From Rubrobacter sp. (GTDB lineage: Bacteria > Actinomycetota > Rubrobacteria > Rubrobacterales > Rubrobacteraceae): 10,504 nucleotides of DNA. Position numbers and translations under genes: made by a program. Under the pieces are notes generated by a model. It was not told where the DNA came from and did not search any database. It was given only the letters and a program-made list of their open reading frames with translations. The DNA lies in assembly GCA_013695335.1 (NCBI GenBank), contig JACDAR010000246.1, positions 1 through 10,504 on the forward strand. Direction: 5' to 3'. Below are positions 1 through 6,514 of this stretch, one piece after another. The number at the start of each line of letters is the position of its first letter. The stretch's first letter is position 1.

Positions 1-147
1 GGTCCATCCGTTGTCACCCTCGACCAGGTACACGGAGACGAAGCGCAGTGGGAAAGGTACGGGCAGCTTGAGTTGCCAGACGCCCTCTGCTACGAGGGCG
101 ACCTCCCCGATGGGTTGCGTGGCGAGATCCGAAGCCGCGACTGTCAT
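1..147 (-). CDS. Probable MBL-fold metallo-hydrolase, N-terminal 49 codons only
   Basis: The frame is open from an ATG at 147 to the left window edge (49 codons, partial). Its start overlaps the stop of the upstream alpha/beta hydrolase gene as ATGA (144-147), typical of translational coupling in an operon. The peptide includes GVWQLKLPVPFPLRFVSVYL (residues 22-41) followed by VEGDNGW. This resembles the first beta strands of metallo-beta-lactamase-fold hydrolases, where a 'v..l.lp.p....vn.Yl.e.d.g..liD' pattern precedes the HxHxDH zinc motif. That zinc motif would lie outside the window, so the family call rests on the N-terminal pattern alone. If right, it is a cytosolic zinc hydrolase acting on a thioester, lactone or similar substrate. 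It is the last visible gene of the padR-fadN-fadA operon; its substrate cannot be read from this fragment. Confidence 0.55.
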   Translation of the reverse strand, partial: MTVAASDLATQPIGEVALVAEGVWQLKLPVPFPLRFVSVYLVEGDNGWT

Positions 148-1022
148 GCCATCGCCCGGAAGAAATCGGAGATCTCACGGTTGGCAGTCTCTGGCCGCTC
201 GTAGTGGGCGAAGTGGCCGGCCTCTCTCATGGGAGCGAAGTCCACGTCGGCGAAGTAATCTCCGAGGCGGTCGGCCCATTCCACCTTGAGCACGCTGTCG
301 CCCTCTCCCCACCGGACGCGCGTGGGCGTCTCTATCTTCGGCAGTTCCGGCGGGCCGTTGCGGATGAGGTCCAGCCTGGACTCGTTGGTGCCGATGTACC
401 AGTCGAAGCCGCCCTGGAGGTTGTCCGGCTGCATGAAGTTGTCCACCCAGGCGTCCAGGTCCTCGTCGAAGCGACCGGGTTCGTATGCCCAGTGGTCCAG
501 AAAATGCCGGATGTACGTCTCGCAGGTTTTGCGATTCTCGCCTATCAGGGAGGCGGCCCAGGGTTGCTGGTTGAAGGTCTGGTACCAGATCTCGTTTATG
601 CTTACAGGGTCCGCCCAGCGCTTCCCGATCCCTGGGTACGGACAGTTGAAGAAGAACAATCCACTCAAGCGCTCTGGGTACTTCCGGGCGAAACCCTGCG
701 CCACGTAAGCGCCCACGTCGTGGCTCACGACCCCGAACCTCTCGAACCCGAGAGAGTCTGCAAGACTGCGAAGATCCTCCACCATATCGCTGAGGAGCCG
801 GTTCGGGGGATCGGGCGTTCCAGGTTTATCGGTATCACCGAAACCCCGGAGGTTGGGCGCGACCACGTCGAACTCTTCGGCCAGAACCGGGATGTTCTTA
901 CGCCACGTGAACCAGAACTCGGGCCATCCGTGCAGCAGCACCAGCGGAAGTCCCTCGCCGTGTCGGACGTAGTGGACGCGGATGCCGTTGGCATCGAGAT
1001 ACTGATGGTTCCAGTCGGTCAT
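144..1022 (-). CDS. Alpha/beta hydrolase, epoxide hydrolase type
   Basis: A full-length 292-residue alpha/beta hydrolase. The oxyanion-hole motif HGWP is at 31-34. The nucleophile elbow VSHDVG (99-104) places Asp102, not Ser, as nucleophile, as in epoxide hydrolases and haloalkane dehalogenases. The likely acid is Asp242 (WGEGDSV) and the base His270 (AGHFAHYERP). Two cap-domain tyrosines, Tyr148 (IWYQTF) and Tyr209 (FDWYIG), sit where microbial epoxide hydrolases carry the pair that protonates the epoxide. This favours epoxide hydrolase (epoxide to vicinal diol) over dehalogenase. There is no signal peptide, so it is probably cytosolic. A GGAGAG ribosome site lies 7 nt before the ATG. The gene starts 19 bp after the fadA stop and its own stop overlaps the next ATG, so it is very likely co-transcribed with fadN-fadA. 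It may process epoxy or oxidised fatty acids; this role is inference and fluoroacetate/halide activity is not excluded. Confidence 0.85.
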   Translation of the reverse strand: MTDWNHQYLDANGIRVHYVRHGEGLPLVLLHGWPEFWFTWRKNIPVLAEEFDVVAPNLRGFGDTDKPGTPDPPNRLLSDMVEDLRSLADSLGFERFGVVSHDVGAYVAQGFARKYPERLSGLFFFNCPYPGIGKRWADPVSINEIWYQTFNQQPWAASLIGENRKTCETYIRHFLDHWAYEPGRFDEDLDAWVDNFMQPDNLQGGFDWYIGTNESRLDLIRNGPPELPKIETPTRVRWGEGDSVLKVEWADRLGDYFADVDFAPMREAGHFAHYERPETANREISDFFRAMA

Positions 1023-1041
1023 GCTATCGCTCTCCGAATCC

Positions 1042-2220
1042 TCAGTTCTGGAGGTTCTCGAAGATGCCTGCGGCGCCCATCCCGCCCCCGATGCACATGG
1101 TCACCATGCCGTAATGCGAGTTCCGGCGCTTCATCTCGCCGATGAGCTGGACGGTGAGCTTGGCGCCGGTGGCGCCCATCGGGTGGCCGAGGGCTATCGC
1201 GCCGCCGTGGACGTTGGTCTTCTCCAGATCCATGCCTACTTCCCGGATCACGGCGAGGGCCTGGGCCGCGAAGGCTTCGTTGAACTCGATCACATCTATC
1301 TCATCGAGCGAGACGCCTGCCTGTTTCAGCACCTTTGGGATGGCGACGGTCGGCCCGATCCCCATGACCTCTGGCCTCACGCCCCCGACCGCGAACCCGA
1401 CAAACCGCGCCAGCGGCGTGAGTCCGCGCCGCTCGGCCTCTCCGCGCTCCATCACGACAACGGCGGCGGACCCATCGCTCCTCTGCGAGGAGTTGCCAGC
1501 CGTCACCGTACCGCCGTTCTGGAAGGCTGGCTTGAGGTTGGCGAGTTTCTCTGCTGACGTGTCACGAGGCCCTTCGTCACGCTGGAAGGTCGTCTCGAAG
1601 TGCTGTGCTTCTCCGGCATCGTCCAGCCAGTCCAGCTTCACGTCGAGGGGTACGACCTCGTCGTCGAAGACGCCGGAGTTCACGGCCTCTTTGGCAAGCG
1701 TGTGGCTGCGGAGGGCGAACTCGTCCTGGTCTTCGCGGGATACGTCGAACTCGCGGGCAACCTGCTCGGCGGTCAGGCCCATGCCCATGTAGGCGGCGGG
1801 GTTGATCTCCATCAGAGCCGGATTGGGCGAGAAGTTCGGCATATCGACCGTCGAGGACATGTGCTCCGTGCCGCCCGCCATGATGGTCGTCGCGTTGCCG
1901 ACCATGATCCTCTCGGCTGCCTGCGCGATGGTCTGCAACCCCGAGGAACAGAAACGGTTCACAGTCTGGGCCGGAACTGTGTCAGGCATCCCCGCCCGCA
2001 ATGCGGCGAGACGGGCGACGTTGTATCCCTGCGTTCCTTCAGGAAATGCGCAACCGACGATCACATCCTCTATGTCGGCAGGGTCCAATCCTTCGGCCCG
2101 GTCCAAAGCCCCGCTCAAGGCGGCTGCCGTCATGTCCACGGGATGCATCCCCCGCAACGTGCCGCGGGGGGCGCGCCCGACGGCGGTCCTGGCTACCGAA
2201 ACTATTACCGCTTCGTTCAT
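1042..2220 (-). CDS. fadA: Acetyl-CoA C-acyltransferase (3-ketoacyl-CoA thiolase)
   Basis: A complete 392-residue degradative thiolase, the usual family length. It performs the last step of beta-oxidation: CoA-dependent cleavage of 3-ketoacyl-CoA to acetyl-CoA and a shortened acyl-CoA. The nucleophilic cysteine is Cys91 in NRFCSSGLQT. The other signatures are NEAFA (314-318), GGAIALGHPMGATGA (339-353) with His346, and CIGGGMGAAG (376-385) with the acid/base Cys376. GNSSQRSDGSAA (242-253) is the family's substrate-loop motif. All catalytic residues are present. The ATG at 2220 has an AAGGAG site at 2226-2231 with a 5-nt spacer. It lies downstream of fadN on the same strand, the order found in the Bacillus subtilis fadN-fadA-fadE operon. 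The 125-bp gap separating it from fadN is unusually long for this operon and is filled with 7-bp repeats. Confidence 0.96.
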   Translation of the reverse strand: MNEAVIVSVARTAVGRAPRGTLRGMHPVDMTAAALSGALDRAEGLDPADIEDVIVGCAFPEGTQGYNVARLAALRAGMPDTVPAQTVNRFCSSGLQTIAQAAERIMVGNATTIMAGGTEHMSSTVDMPNFSPNPALMEINPAAYMGMGLTAEQVAREFDVSREDQDEFALRSHTLAKEAVNSGVFDDEVVPLDVKLDWLDDAGEAQHFETTFQRDEGPRDTSAEKLANLKPAFQNGGTVTAGNSSQRSDGSAAVVVMERGEAERRGLTPLARFVGFAVGGVRPEVMGIGPTVAIPKVLKQAGVSLDEIDVIEFNEAFAAQALAVIREVGMDLEKTNVHGGAIALGHPMGATGAKLTVQLIGEMKRRNSHYGMVTMCIGGGMGAAGIFENLQN

Positions 2221-2248
2221 TGTCGCTCCTTCCAGTCGCTTAGGTTTC

Positions 2249-2276
2249 AGGTCTCAGGCATCAGGTCTCAGGTATT
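2249..2276 (+). repeat. Degenerate 7-bp tandem repeat, left array (AGGYNTC)
   Basis: Read on the plus strand, consecutive heptads are AGGTTTC (2242-2248), AGGTCTC (2249-2255), AGGCATC (2256-2262), AGGTCTC (2263-2269) and AGGTATT (2270-2276). The AGG core and the final C recur exactly every 7 bp while the middle varies. The array ends about 10 bp upstream of the fadA ribosome binding site. A similar array in the opposite orientation starts about 43 bp further right. The function is unknown; the pattern resembles the short tandem heptad repeats scattered between genes in some bacterial genomes. Confidence 0.75.
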
Positions 2277-2319
2277 GTCGGTGGTCTGGCACTTCTGGGC
2301 ACTGACCACGGACCTTGCT

Positions 2320-2347
2320 GAAGCCTACAGCCTGTTGCCTGTAGCCT
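2320..2347 (-). repeat. Degenerate 7-bp tandem repeat, right array (AGGCNNN on minus strand)
   Basis: On the plus strand the heptads are GAAGCCT, ACAGCCT, GTTGCCT and GTAGCCT (2320-2347). On the minus strand these read AGGCTAC, AGGCAAC, AGGCTGT, AGGCTTC, the same AGGYNNC family as the left array but inverted. The last heptad overlaps the fadN stop codon (2346-2348), so the array is directly attached to the end of that gene. Between the arrays a 6-bp inverted repeat, GTGGTC (2281-2286) and GACCAC (2304-2309), encloses two direct copies of GGCACT/GGGCACT. Confidence 0.7.
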
Positions 2348-4718
2348 AATTTCTCAACGGCTTGCCGGTCTCCAGCATGTGGCCGATGCGCTCGTGGGTC
2401 TCATCGTTCTCCAGCAGAGACAGGAACGCTTTCTTCTCCAGTCCGAGCAGGTACTCTTCCGGGACCCACTGGCCCAGCGACAGGTCTCCACCAGTCAGGA
2501 CGCGGGCGAGGTGGGTGGCTATGACGCCGTCGTATTCGCTGGCGTAGCGGCCCCACTGTATGGTCCTGACGCCGACTTCGAGAGCGGCCCGCGTGGTCTC
2601 TCCCGCGGCGTAGACGTTAGCGGCGCGCTCCGGCGGGGCGTAGCCGTCAGCCAGGTCGAGAACTTCACGTTTGGCCGCGGAGAGGAGATGATCCGCGTTC
2701 ATCACCACCCGGTCGTCTTCGGTGAGGAAGCCCATCTCCATTGCTTCGAGGGCGCTCGTCGCGGTCTTGGCTAGGGCGATGGTCTCGAAGACTTTCTGGA
2801 CGAACGGGAGCGCTGGCGAGTCGGATGCCGCGTGCATTGGCGGTGAGACGATGCGGCGGGCCAGCTCCTTGACACCGCCCCCGGCTGGTATGAGGCCAAC
2901 GCCCGCTTCGACGAGGCCCATGTACGTCTCACCAGCGGCGACGATACGGTCGGCGTGCAGGCAGATCTCAAGTCCCCCGCCGAGCGTCTGGCCGCGCGGG
3001 GCGGCGACGACGGGTTTGGGGGCGAACCGGAAGCCCATCAGGAGCCTCTGCAAACCCTCGATGCGCTTGTCTATCTCGTCGAGCATCCCGTTTCTGGCGG
3101 CGTGCCCGATCTCACCGAGGTTCGCCCCGACGCAGAAGTTGCGCCCCTCGTTGCCGACGACGAGGCCGGTCCAGTCTTCCTCTTCGAGACGCTTCAGCGC
3201 CTCGTTGCCCATCTCAACCATCGCCTCGTCTATGGAGTTGCCCCGCGAGTGGAACTCCAGGCACAGGACGCCGTCGCCGAGGTCGAGTAGGCTCGCCGAA
3301 TCGTTGCGGGAGATCTCCCTGCCTTCATCCCGCAGCCGATCTAGCGAGACGTATAGTGGATCTTCGCGCACCGGCTCGTATTGTTTGCTGACGGGGCTGA
3401 ACTGGAGTTCACTTCCGTTCTCGGTCTTGTAGAAAGCCTCGTTTCCGGCGTCGAGCATCTCGCGTACCCAACCGGCGACCTCGATGCCGAGCGAGTCCAT
3501 GTGCTCCGTGGTCTGGCGGACGCCGAGCAGATCCCAGGTGCGGAAAGGACCGGCCTGGTGGGCGAAGCCCCACTCCATCGCGTGGTCAGCGTCCTCTAAT
3601 GTGTCGGAGATCTCGGGCAGCCGCCGCGAGGTGTACGCGAGGTAAGGTAGCAGAGTGTTCCGCAGGAAGCGGGCGTGGCGGTCATCCTCGGCCGGTGTCT
3701 CGCGGATGGCCCTCAGCCGCTCGCCGAGGTTGCGTTCTTTTCCGGCCTTCTCGGCCAGCGGTATCTCCGGGTTCTCCGCAGGGTGATGCTCGAAAGTCTC
3801 CATGTCGAGCACATCGAAGACTGTCTTGCCTTCGCGTTTGCCGCGCTTGTAGAAACCGGCGCCGCTCTTGTTGCCGAGGAGTTCCTTATCCAGCATCTCC
3901 TTCAGCTTCGGGGGCGGTTTGAGGTCTTCGCGGGACTCGTCCTCGGGGACTGCTTCGTACAGGTTCTCGGCGACGCCGACGGCGATATCCAGGCCGACCT
4001 GATCGTTGAGCCGGAAGGTGGCAGTCTTCGGATGGCCGATGAGGGGTCCGGTTATGGCGTCCACTTCCTCGACGCCGAAGCCGTTCTCGAAAGCGTATTC
4101 CGCCGATTGCATCCCGGCGAAGGTGCCGAGCCGGTTCCCGATGAAGTTGGGCGTGTCCTTGGCGATGACGCCGCCCTTGCCGAGAACGCGCTCCCCGAAA
4201 CTCCGGAAGGACTCGATGAGATCCGGATCCGTGTCCTCCGTGGGTATGATCTCCAGCATCTTCAGGTAGCGCGGCGGGTTGAAGAAATGCGTCCCCAGAA
4301 AGCGCCGCCTGAAACCGTCAGATCGGCCTTCAGCGATCTGGTGCAGCGGGATGCCCGAGGTGTTCGAGGAGATCACGGCGTCTTCCTTCGCGGTGTGCTC
4401 GACCCGCTCCATCAGCTCGCGCTTCGGCTCCAGCTTCTCGATGATGGCTTCGAGGATCCAGTCCGCATCGGCGATACGGTCGAAGTCATCGGCGAAGTTG
4501 CCGGTGCGGATTCGCCCGGCGACCTCTTTGCTCATCAGGGCGGCGGGACGGGCTTTCATCATCCGGTCGTATCCCGCTTTGACCACGTCGTCGTTGTCGC
4601 CATTGTCTGGGGCGATGTCCAGCAGGTCCACTTCGAGGCCCGAGTTGGCGCAGTGGGCGGCTATGGCGGCGCCCATGGTGCCCGCGCCGAGGACGGCGAC
4701 CCTCCGGATCTTACGCAT
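2346..4718 (-). CDS. fadN: Bifunctional 3-hydroxyacyl-CoA dehydrogenase / enoyl-CoA hydratase, FadN type
   Basis: A 790-residue fusion for the middle two steps of beta-oxidation: hydration of 2-enoyl-CoA and NAD-dependent oxidation of 3-hydroxyacyl-CoA. Dehydrogenase comes first: NAD-binding GAGTMG (11-16), SSNTSG (117-122), catalytic His144 in GTHFFNPP, and KDTPNFIGNR (187-196). The dehydrogenase C-terminal domain follows (about 195-290), with a second copy around 345-430. The crotonase domain spans about 475-690. Its oxyanion segment is NFCVGANLGEIG (527-538), with Glu584 in GGGLEICLHAD and Glu604 in LVEAGVGLIPAGGG as the candidate catalytic pair. This order is the reverse of Escherichia coli FadB (hydratase first) and matches Bacillus subtilis FadN (YusL), which has nearly the same length. 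The ATG at 4718 has GGGGAG 5 nt upstream. It starts 19 bp after padR and precedes fadA. Confidence 0.94.
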   Translation of the reverse strand: MRKIRRVAVLGAGTMGAAIAAHCANSGLEVDLLDIAPDNGDNDDVVKAGYDRMMKARPAALMSKEVAGRIRTGNFADDFDRIADADWILEAIIEKLEPKRELMERVEHTAKEDAVISSNTSGIPLHQIAEGRSDGFRRRFLGTHFFNPPRYLKMLEIIPTEDTDPDLIESFRSFGERVLGKGGVIAKDTPNFIGNRLGTFAGMQSAEYAFENGFGVEEVDAITGPLIGHPKTATFRLNDQVGLDIAVGVAENLYEAVPEDESREDLKPPPKLKEMLDKELLGNKSGAGFYKRGKREGKTVFDVLDMETFEHHPAENPEIPLAEKAGKERNLGERLRAIRETPAEDDRHARFLRNTLLPYLAYTSRRLPEISDTLEDADHAMEWGFAHQAGPFRTWDLLGVRQTTEHMDSLGIEVAGWVREMLDAGNEAFYKTENGSELQFSPVSKQYEPVREDPLYVSLDRLRDEGREISRNDSASLLDLGDGVLCLEFHSRGNSIDEAMVEMGNEALKRLEEEDWTGLVVGNEGRNFCVGANLGEIGHAARNGMLDEIDKRIEGLQRLLMGFRFAPKPVVAAPRGQTLGGGLEICLHADRIVAAGETYMGLVEAGVGLIPAGGGVKELARRIVSPPMHAASDSPALPFVQKVFETIALAKTATSALEAMEMGFLTEDDRVVMNADHLLSAAKREVLDLADGYAPPERAANVYAAGETTRAALEVGVRTIQWGRYASEYDGVIATHLARVLTGGDLSLGQWVPEEYLLGLEKKAFLSLLENDETHERIGHMLETGKPLRN

Positions 4719-4737
4719 AAAAACTCCCCTTCCCTCT

Positions 4738-5142
4738 CTAACCGTACAGTTCTTCGTGTAGCGACTCGATAGCTTTCTTTACCCGCAGGAGGTGCGCTTC
4801 GAACTGTTCCCGGATCTCCTCGTACTTCTCCTCACCTGGCGGGGTGATGGTGTAGAAGCGCCGACTCCGGGTGTCCGGGCGCTCCCACTCGCCCTTCACG
4901 TATCCCTTCTCCTCCAGGCGGCGCAACAACGGGTAGACGGTGTTCGGTGAGACGCTCATCACGCCGGCGCTCTTCTCCCGGATCTTCTGCATCAGGCTGT
5001 TTCCATACTCGGGCTGCTCGCGCACGAAATGCAGGATGAGCAACGGAAAAACCGTGCGAGATTTGATCTCGCTGAGAAAAATGTCCTTCGGCGTCGCCTG
5101 TTCCCCCGTAACGATCCCCCGCTCTCCCATCGGTTCGGCCAT
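4738..5142 (-). CDS. PadR-family transcriptional regulator
   Basis: A small winged-helix DNA-binding protein. The longest frame begins at 5187 (149 residues), but I prefer ATG 5142 (134 residues; the adjacent ATG at 5145 is equivalent): a purine-rich GGGGAAGGG lies just upstream, whereas the 15 extra residues are encoded by the AT-rich promoter-like region. Numbered from 5187, the winged helix is FPLLILHFVREQPEYGNSLM (47-66), the recognition helix VSPNTVYPLLRRLEEKGYVK (79-98), and the wing WERPDTRSRRFYTITPPGEE (101-120). A C-terminal helix (about 121-147) would mediate dimerisation. These are the PadR hallmarks (Y/F-G-x-x-L, TVYPLLRRLE.KG.V, R..YxIT..G). PadR proteins are usually ligand-relieved repressors that control themselves and neighbours. 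Being first in the operon with fadN-fadA and divergent from an acyl-CoA dehydrogenase, it probably controls both; its ligand is unknown. Confidence 0.9.
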   Translation of the reverse strand: MAEPMGERGIVTGEQATPKDIFLSEIKSRTVFPLLILHFVREQPEYGNSLMQKIREKSAGVMSVSPNTVYPLLRRLEEKGYVKGEWERPDTRSRRFYTITPPGEEKYEEIREQFEAHLLRVKKAIESLHEELYG

Positions 5143-5161
5143 CATACCCTTCCCCGAAAAC

Positions 5162-5190
5162 TTGTCAATTTTGATAATAACATCCATAAT
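5162..5190 (+). promoter_or_regulatory. Candidate promoter for the acyl-CoA dehydrogenase gene
   Basis: A -35 box TTGTCA (5162-5167), an exact 17-bp spacer and a -10 box CATAAT (5185-5190) predict a start near 5197 and a leader of about 59 nt before ATG 5256. The -35 box overlaps the minus-strand TTGACA of padR, so the two directions compete for the same DNA. Confidence 0.55.
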
Positions 5191-5193
5191 AAC
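5162..5193. promoter_or_regulatory. Candidate PadR operator: imperfect palindrome plus direct repeat
   Basis: TTGTCAA-TT-TTGATAA (5162-5177) is a 7+2+7 inverted repeat with one mismatched pair. Overlapping it, ATAATAAC occurs twice (5174-5181 and 5186-5193), 12 bp apart start to start. Both structures cover the -35 and -10 elements of the divergent promoters, where a PadR dimer would repress both. Assignment to PadR is inference from position. Confidence 0.4.
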
Positions 5194-5255
5194 TTTGCGC
5201 CAAGGGCGGAACGGGTAAGGATAGGGCCACGGAAACGAGTGGAGAAGGAGAGACG

Positions 5256-6455
5256 ATGATCGCCGATGTGTCCAGTTCGTTGGGAACGGACTTCTATCTA
5301 CTGGATGAGTTGCTGACGGACGAGGAACGCGAGATCAGGGACAGGGTAAGGGCGTTCTGCGACCGGGAGGTCATCCCGGTGATGAACGATTACTGGGACA
5401 GGGCCGAGTTTCCGTTCGAGATGATCCCCAAGTTCGGTGAGTTGAACATCGCGGGTTGCAGCATCGAGGGATACGGATGCCCAGGAATGAGCAAGCTCGC
5501 CGAGGGTCTCGTGGCCGTGGAACTGGCGCGGGGAGACGGCAGCCTCAACACCTTCTTCGGGGTGCATTCCGGGCTCGCGATGGGGACCATCTCGATACTC
5601 GGGAGCGAGGAGCAGAAAGAGAAGTGGCTCCCGCAGATGGCGAGGATGGAGAAGATCGGGGCGTTTGGACTTACCGAGCCAGACCACGGCTCAGACGTTG
5701 TAATGCTCGAGACCACGGCTGCCAGGGACGGCGACGAGTACGTCATCAACGGTGACAAGAAATGGATCGGCAACGCCTCCTTCGCCGACGTCATTATCGT
5801 CTGGGCCCGCGATACGGATGACGGTCAGGTCAAGGGCTTCCTGGTCGAGAAGGGTTCAGACGGGCTCTCCACGGAGGTCCAGACAGGCAAGATGGGCAAG
5901 CGGGCCGTTTGGCAGGCGGAGATCCATCTGGAAGACGTGCGCGTTCCGGCTGAGAACAAACTGGAGCACGCAAACTCCTTCAAGGACACATCGCAGGTGC
6001 TTTCGGCCACGCGCTACGGTGTGGCATGGGAGGGCATCGGGCACGCGGTTGCCTGCTACGAGGCTGCGCTCTCATACGCCAAGGAACGCAAGATCTTCGC
6101 GCGCCCGCTGGAAGGCTACCAACTCATCCAGAACAAGCTCGCCAACATGCTCGCTGAGATCACCAACATGCAGCTCATGTGCCACCGCCTCTCGCAGCTC
6201 GCCGCCGAGGGCAAGATGACAGGCGGCATGGCCTCCCTCGCCAAGATGAACACCGCCAGGAAGGCCAAACAGGTCTGCTCCGACGCCAGGGACATCCTCG
6301 GCGGAAACGGTATCCTGCTCGAATATCTCGTCGCCAAACATCTGGCTGACATGGAGGTCGTCTACACCTACGAGGGCACGGACATCGTGCAGTCGCTCAT
6401 CGTGGGGCGTGAGATCACCGGCGTCCAGGCGATGGCCCCGAGCCGCAACGCGTAG
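5256..6455 (+). CDS. Acyl-CoA dehydrogenase family protein (glutaryl-CoA dehydrogenase-like branch)
   Basis: A complete 399-residue FAD flavoprotein with the acyl-CoA dehydrogenase fold: N-terminal helical domain (about 20-135), beta domain (about 136-240) and C-terminal helical domain (about 245-390). FGLTEPDHGSD (137-147) is the flavin/substrate signature. ARPLEGYQLIQNKLANM (282-298) and RDILGGNGI (345-353) are typical of the C-terminal domain. The catalytic base is Glu373 in TYEGTDIVQS, and the ending GREITGVQA closely resembles glutaryl-CoA dehydrogenases. However, the arginine those enzymes use for the glutaryl carboxylate (GYRSAMS motif) is replaced by GDGSLNTF (93-100), so glutaryl-CoA is probably not the substrate. 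It would oxidise an acyl-CoA to a 2-enoyl-CoA, the step that feeds FadN. AAGGAG (5245-5250) lies 5 nt before the ATG. Chain-length specificity cannot be told. Confidence 0.93.
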   Translation: MIADVSSSLGTDFYLLDELLTDEEREIRDRVRAFCDREVIPVMNDYWDRAEFPFEMIPKFGELNIAGCSIEGYGCPGMSKLAEGLVAVELARGDGSLNTFFGVHSGLAMGTISILGSEEQKEKWLPQMARMEKIGAFGLTEPDHGSDVVMLETTAARDGDEYVINGDKKWIGNASFADVIIVWARDTDDGQVKGFLVEKGSDGLSTEVQTGKMGKRAVWQAEIHLEDVRVPAENKLEHANSFKDTSQVLSATRYGVAWEGIGHAVACYEAALSYAKERKIFARPLEGYQLIQNKLANMLAEITNMQLMCHRLSQLAAEGKMTGGMASLAKMNTARKAKQVCSDARDILGGNGILLEYLVAKHLADMEVVYTYEGTDIVQSLIVGREITGVQAMAPSRNA

Positions 6456-6472
6456 CCGGTCGGTTAACAGAG

Positions 6473-6504
6473 AGCCGCCCGGGGGTTACGGCTTCCGGGC
6501 GGCT
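6473..6504. terminator. Hairpin between convergent genes, likely bidirectional terminator
   Basis: AGCCGCCCGG (6473-6482) and CCGGGCGGCT (6495-6504) form a perfect 10-bp GC-rich stem with a 12-nt loop. It lies 17 bp after the acyl-CoA dehydrogenase stop and 10 bp before the stop of the convergent oxidoreductase gene. No long T-run follows on either side (TATATCTTC on the plus strand), so it is a strong hairpin but a non-canonical intrinsic terminator. Confidence 0.65.
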
Positions 6505-6514
6505 ATATCTTCGG

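Larger units (their letters stand above)
5141..5203 (-). promoter_or_regulatory. Candidate promoters for the padR-fadN-fadA operon
   Basis: Two minus-strand sigma70-like possibilities are visible. First: -35 TTGGCG (5203-5198), 18-bp spacer, -10 TATTAT (5179-5174), starting transcription near 5167 and leaving a short leader with the GGGGAAGGG site before ATG 5142/5145. Second: -35 TTGACA (5168-5163), 16-bp spacer, -10 TATGAT (5146-5141). The second is closer to consensus but overlaps the chosen start codons; it would start near 5134 and give an almost leaderless message from the in-frame ATG at 5130. The sequence alone does not decide between them. Confidence 0.45.

Noticed and set aside
204..1557. 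Plus-strand frames opposite the hydrolase and thiolase genes
   Set aside because: They are shadows of strongly supported minus-strand enzymes.
2242..2347. CRISPR array
   Set aside because: The repeats are 7 bp, degenerate, without spacers of constant length, and there are no cas genes.
3675..4772. Long plus-strand open frame (365 codons) antisense to fadN
   Set aside because: It is the complementary shadow of fadN, which carries all family motifs; the antisense product has no recognisable domain and no proper ribosome site.
5143..5187. Extended 149-residue PadR start at 5187
   Set aside because: It has no ribosome site and would translate the AT-rich divergent promoter region; ATG 5142/5145 with GGGGAAGGG is better.
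6473..6504. Riboswitch or structured non-coding RNA
   Set aside because: A simple 10-bp hairpin between convergent stop codons is adequately explained as a terminator.
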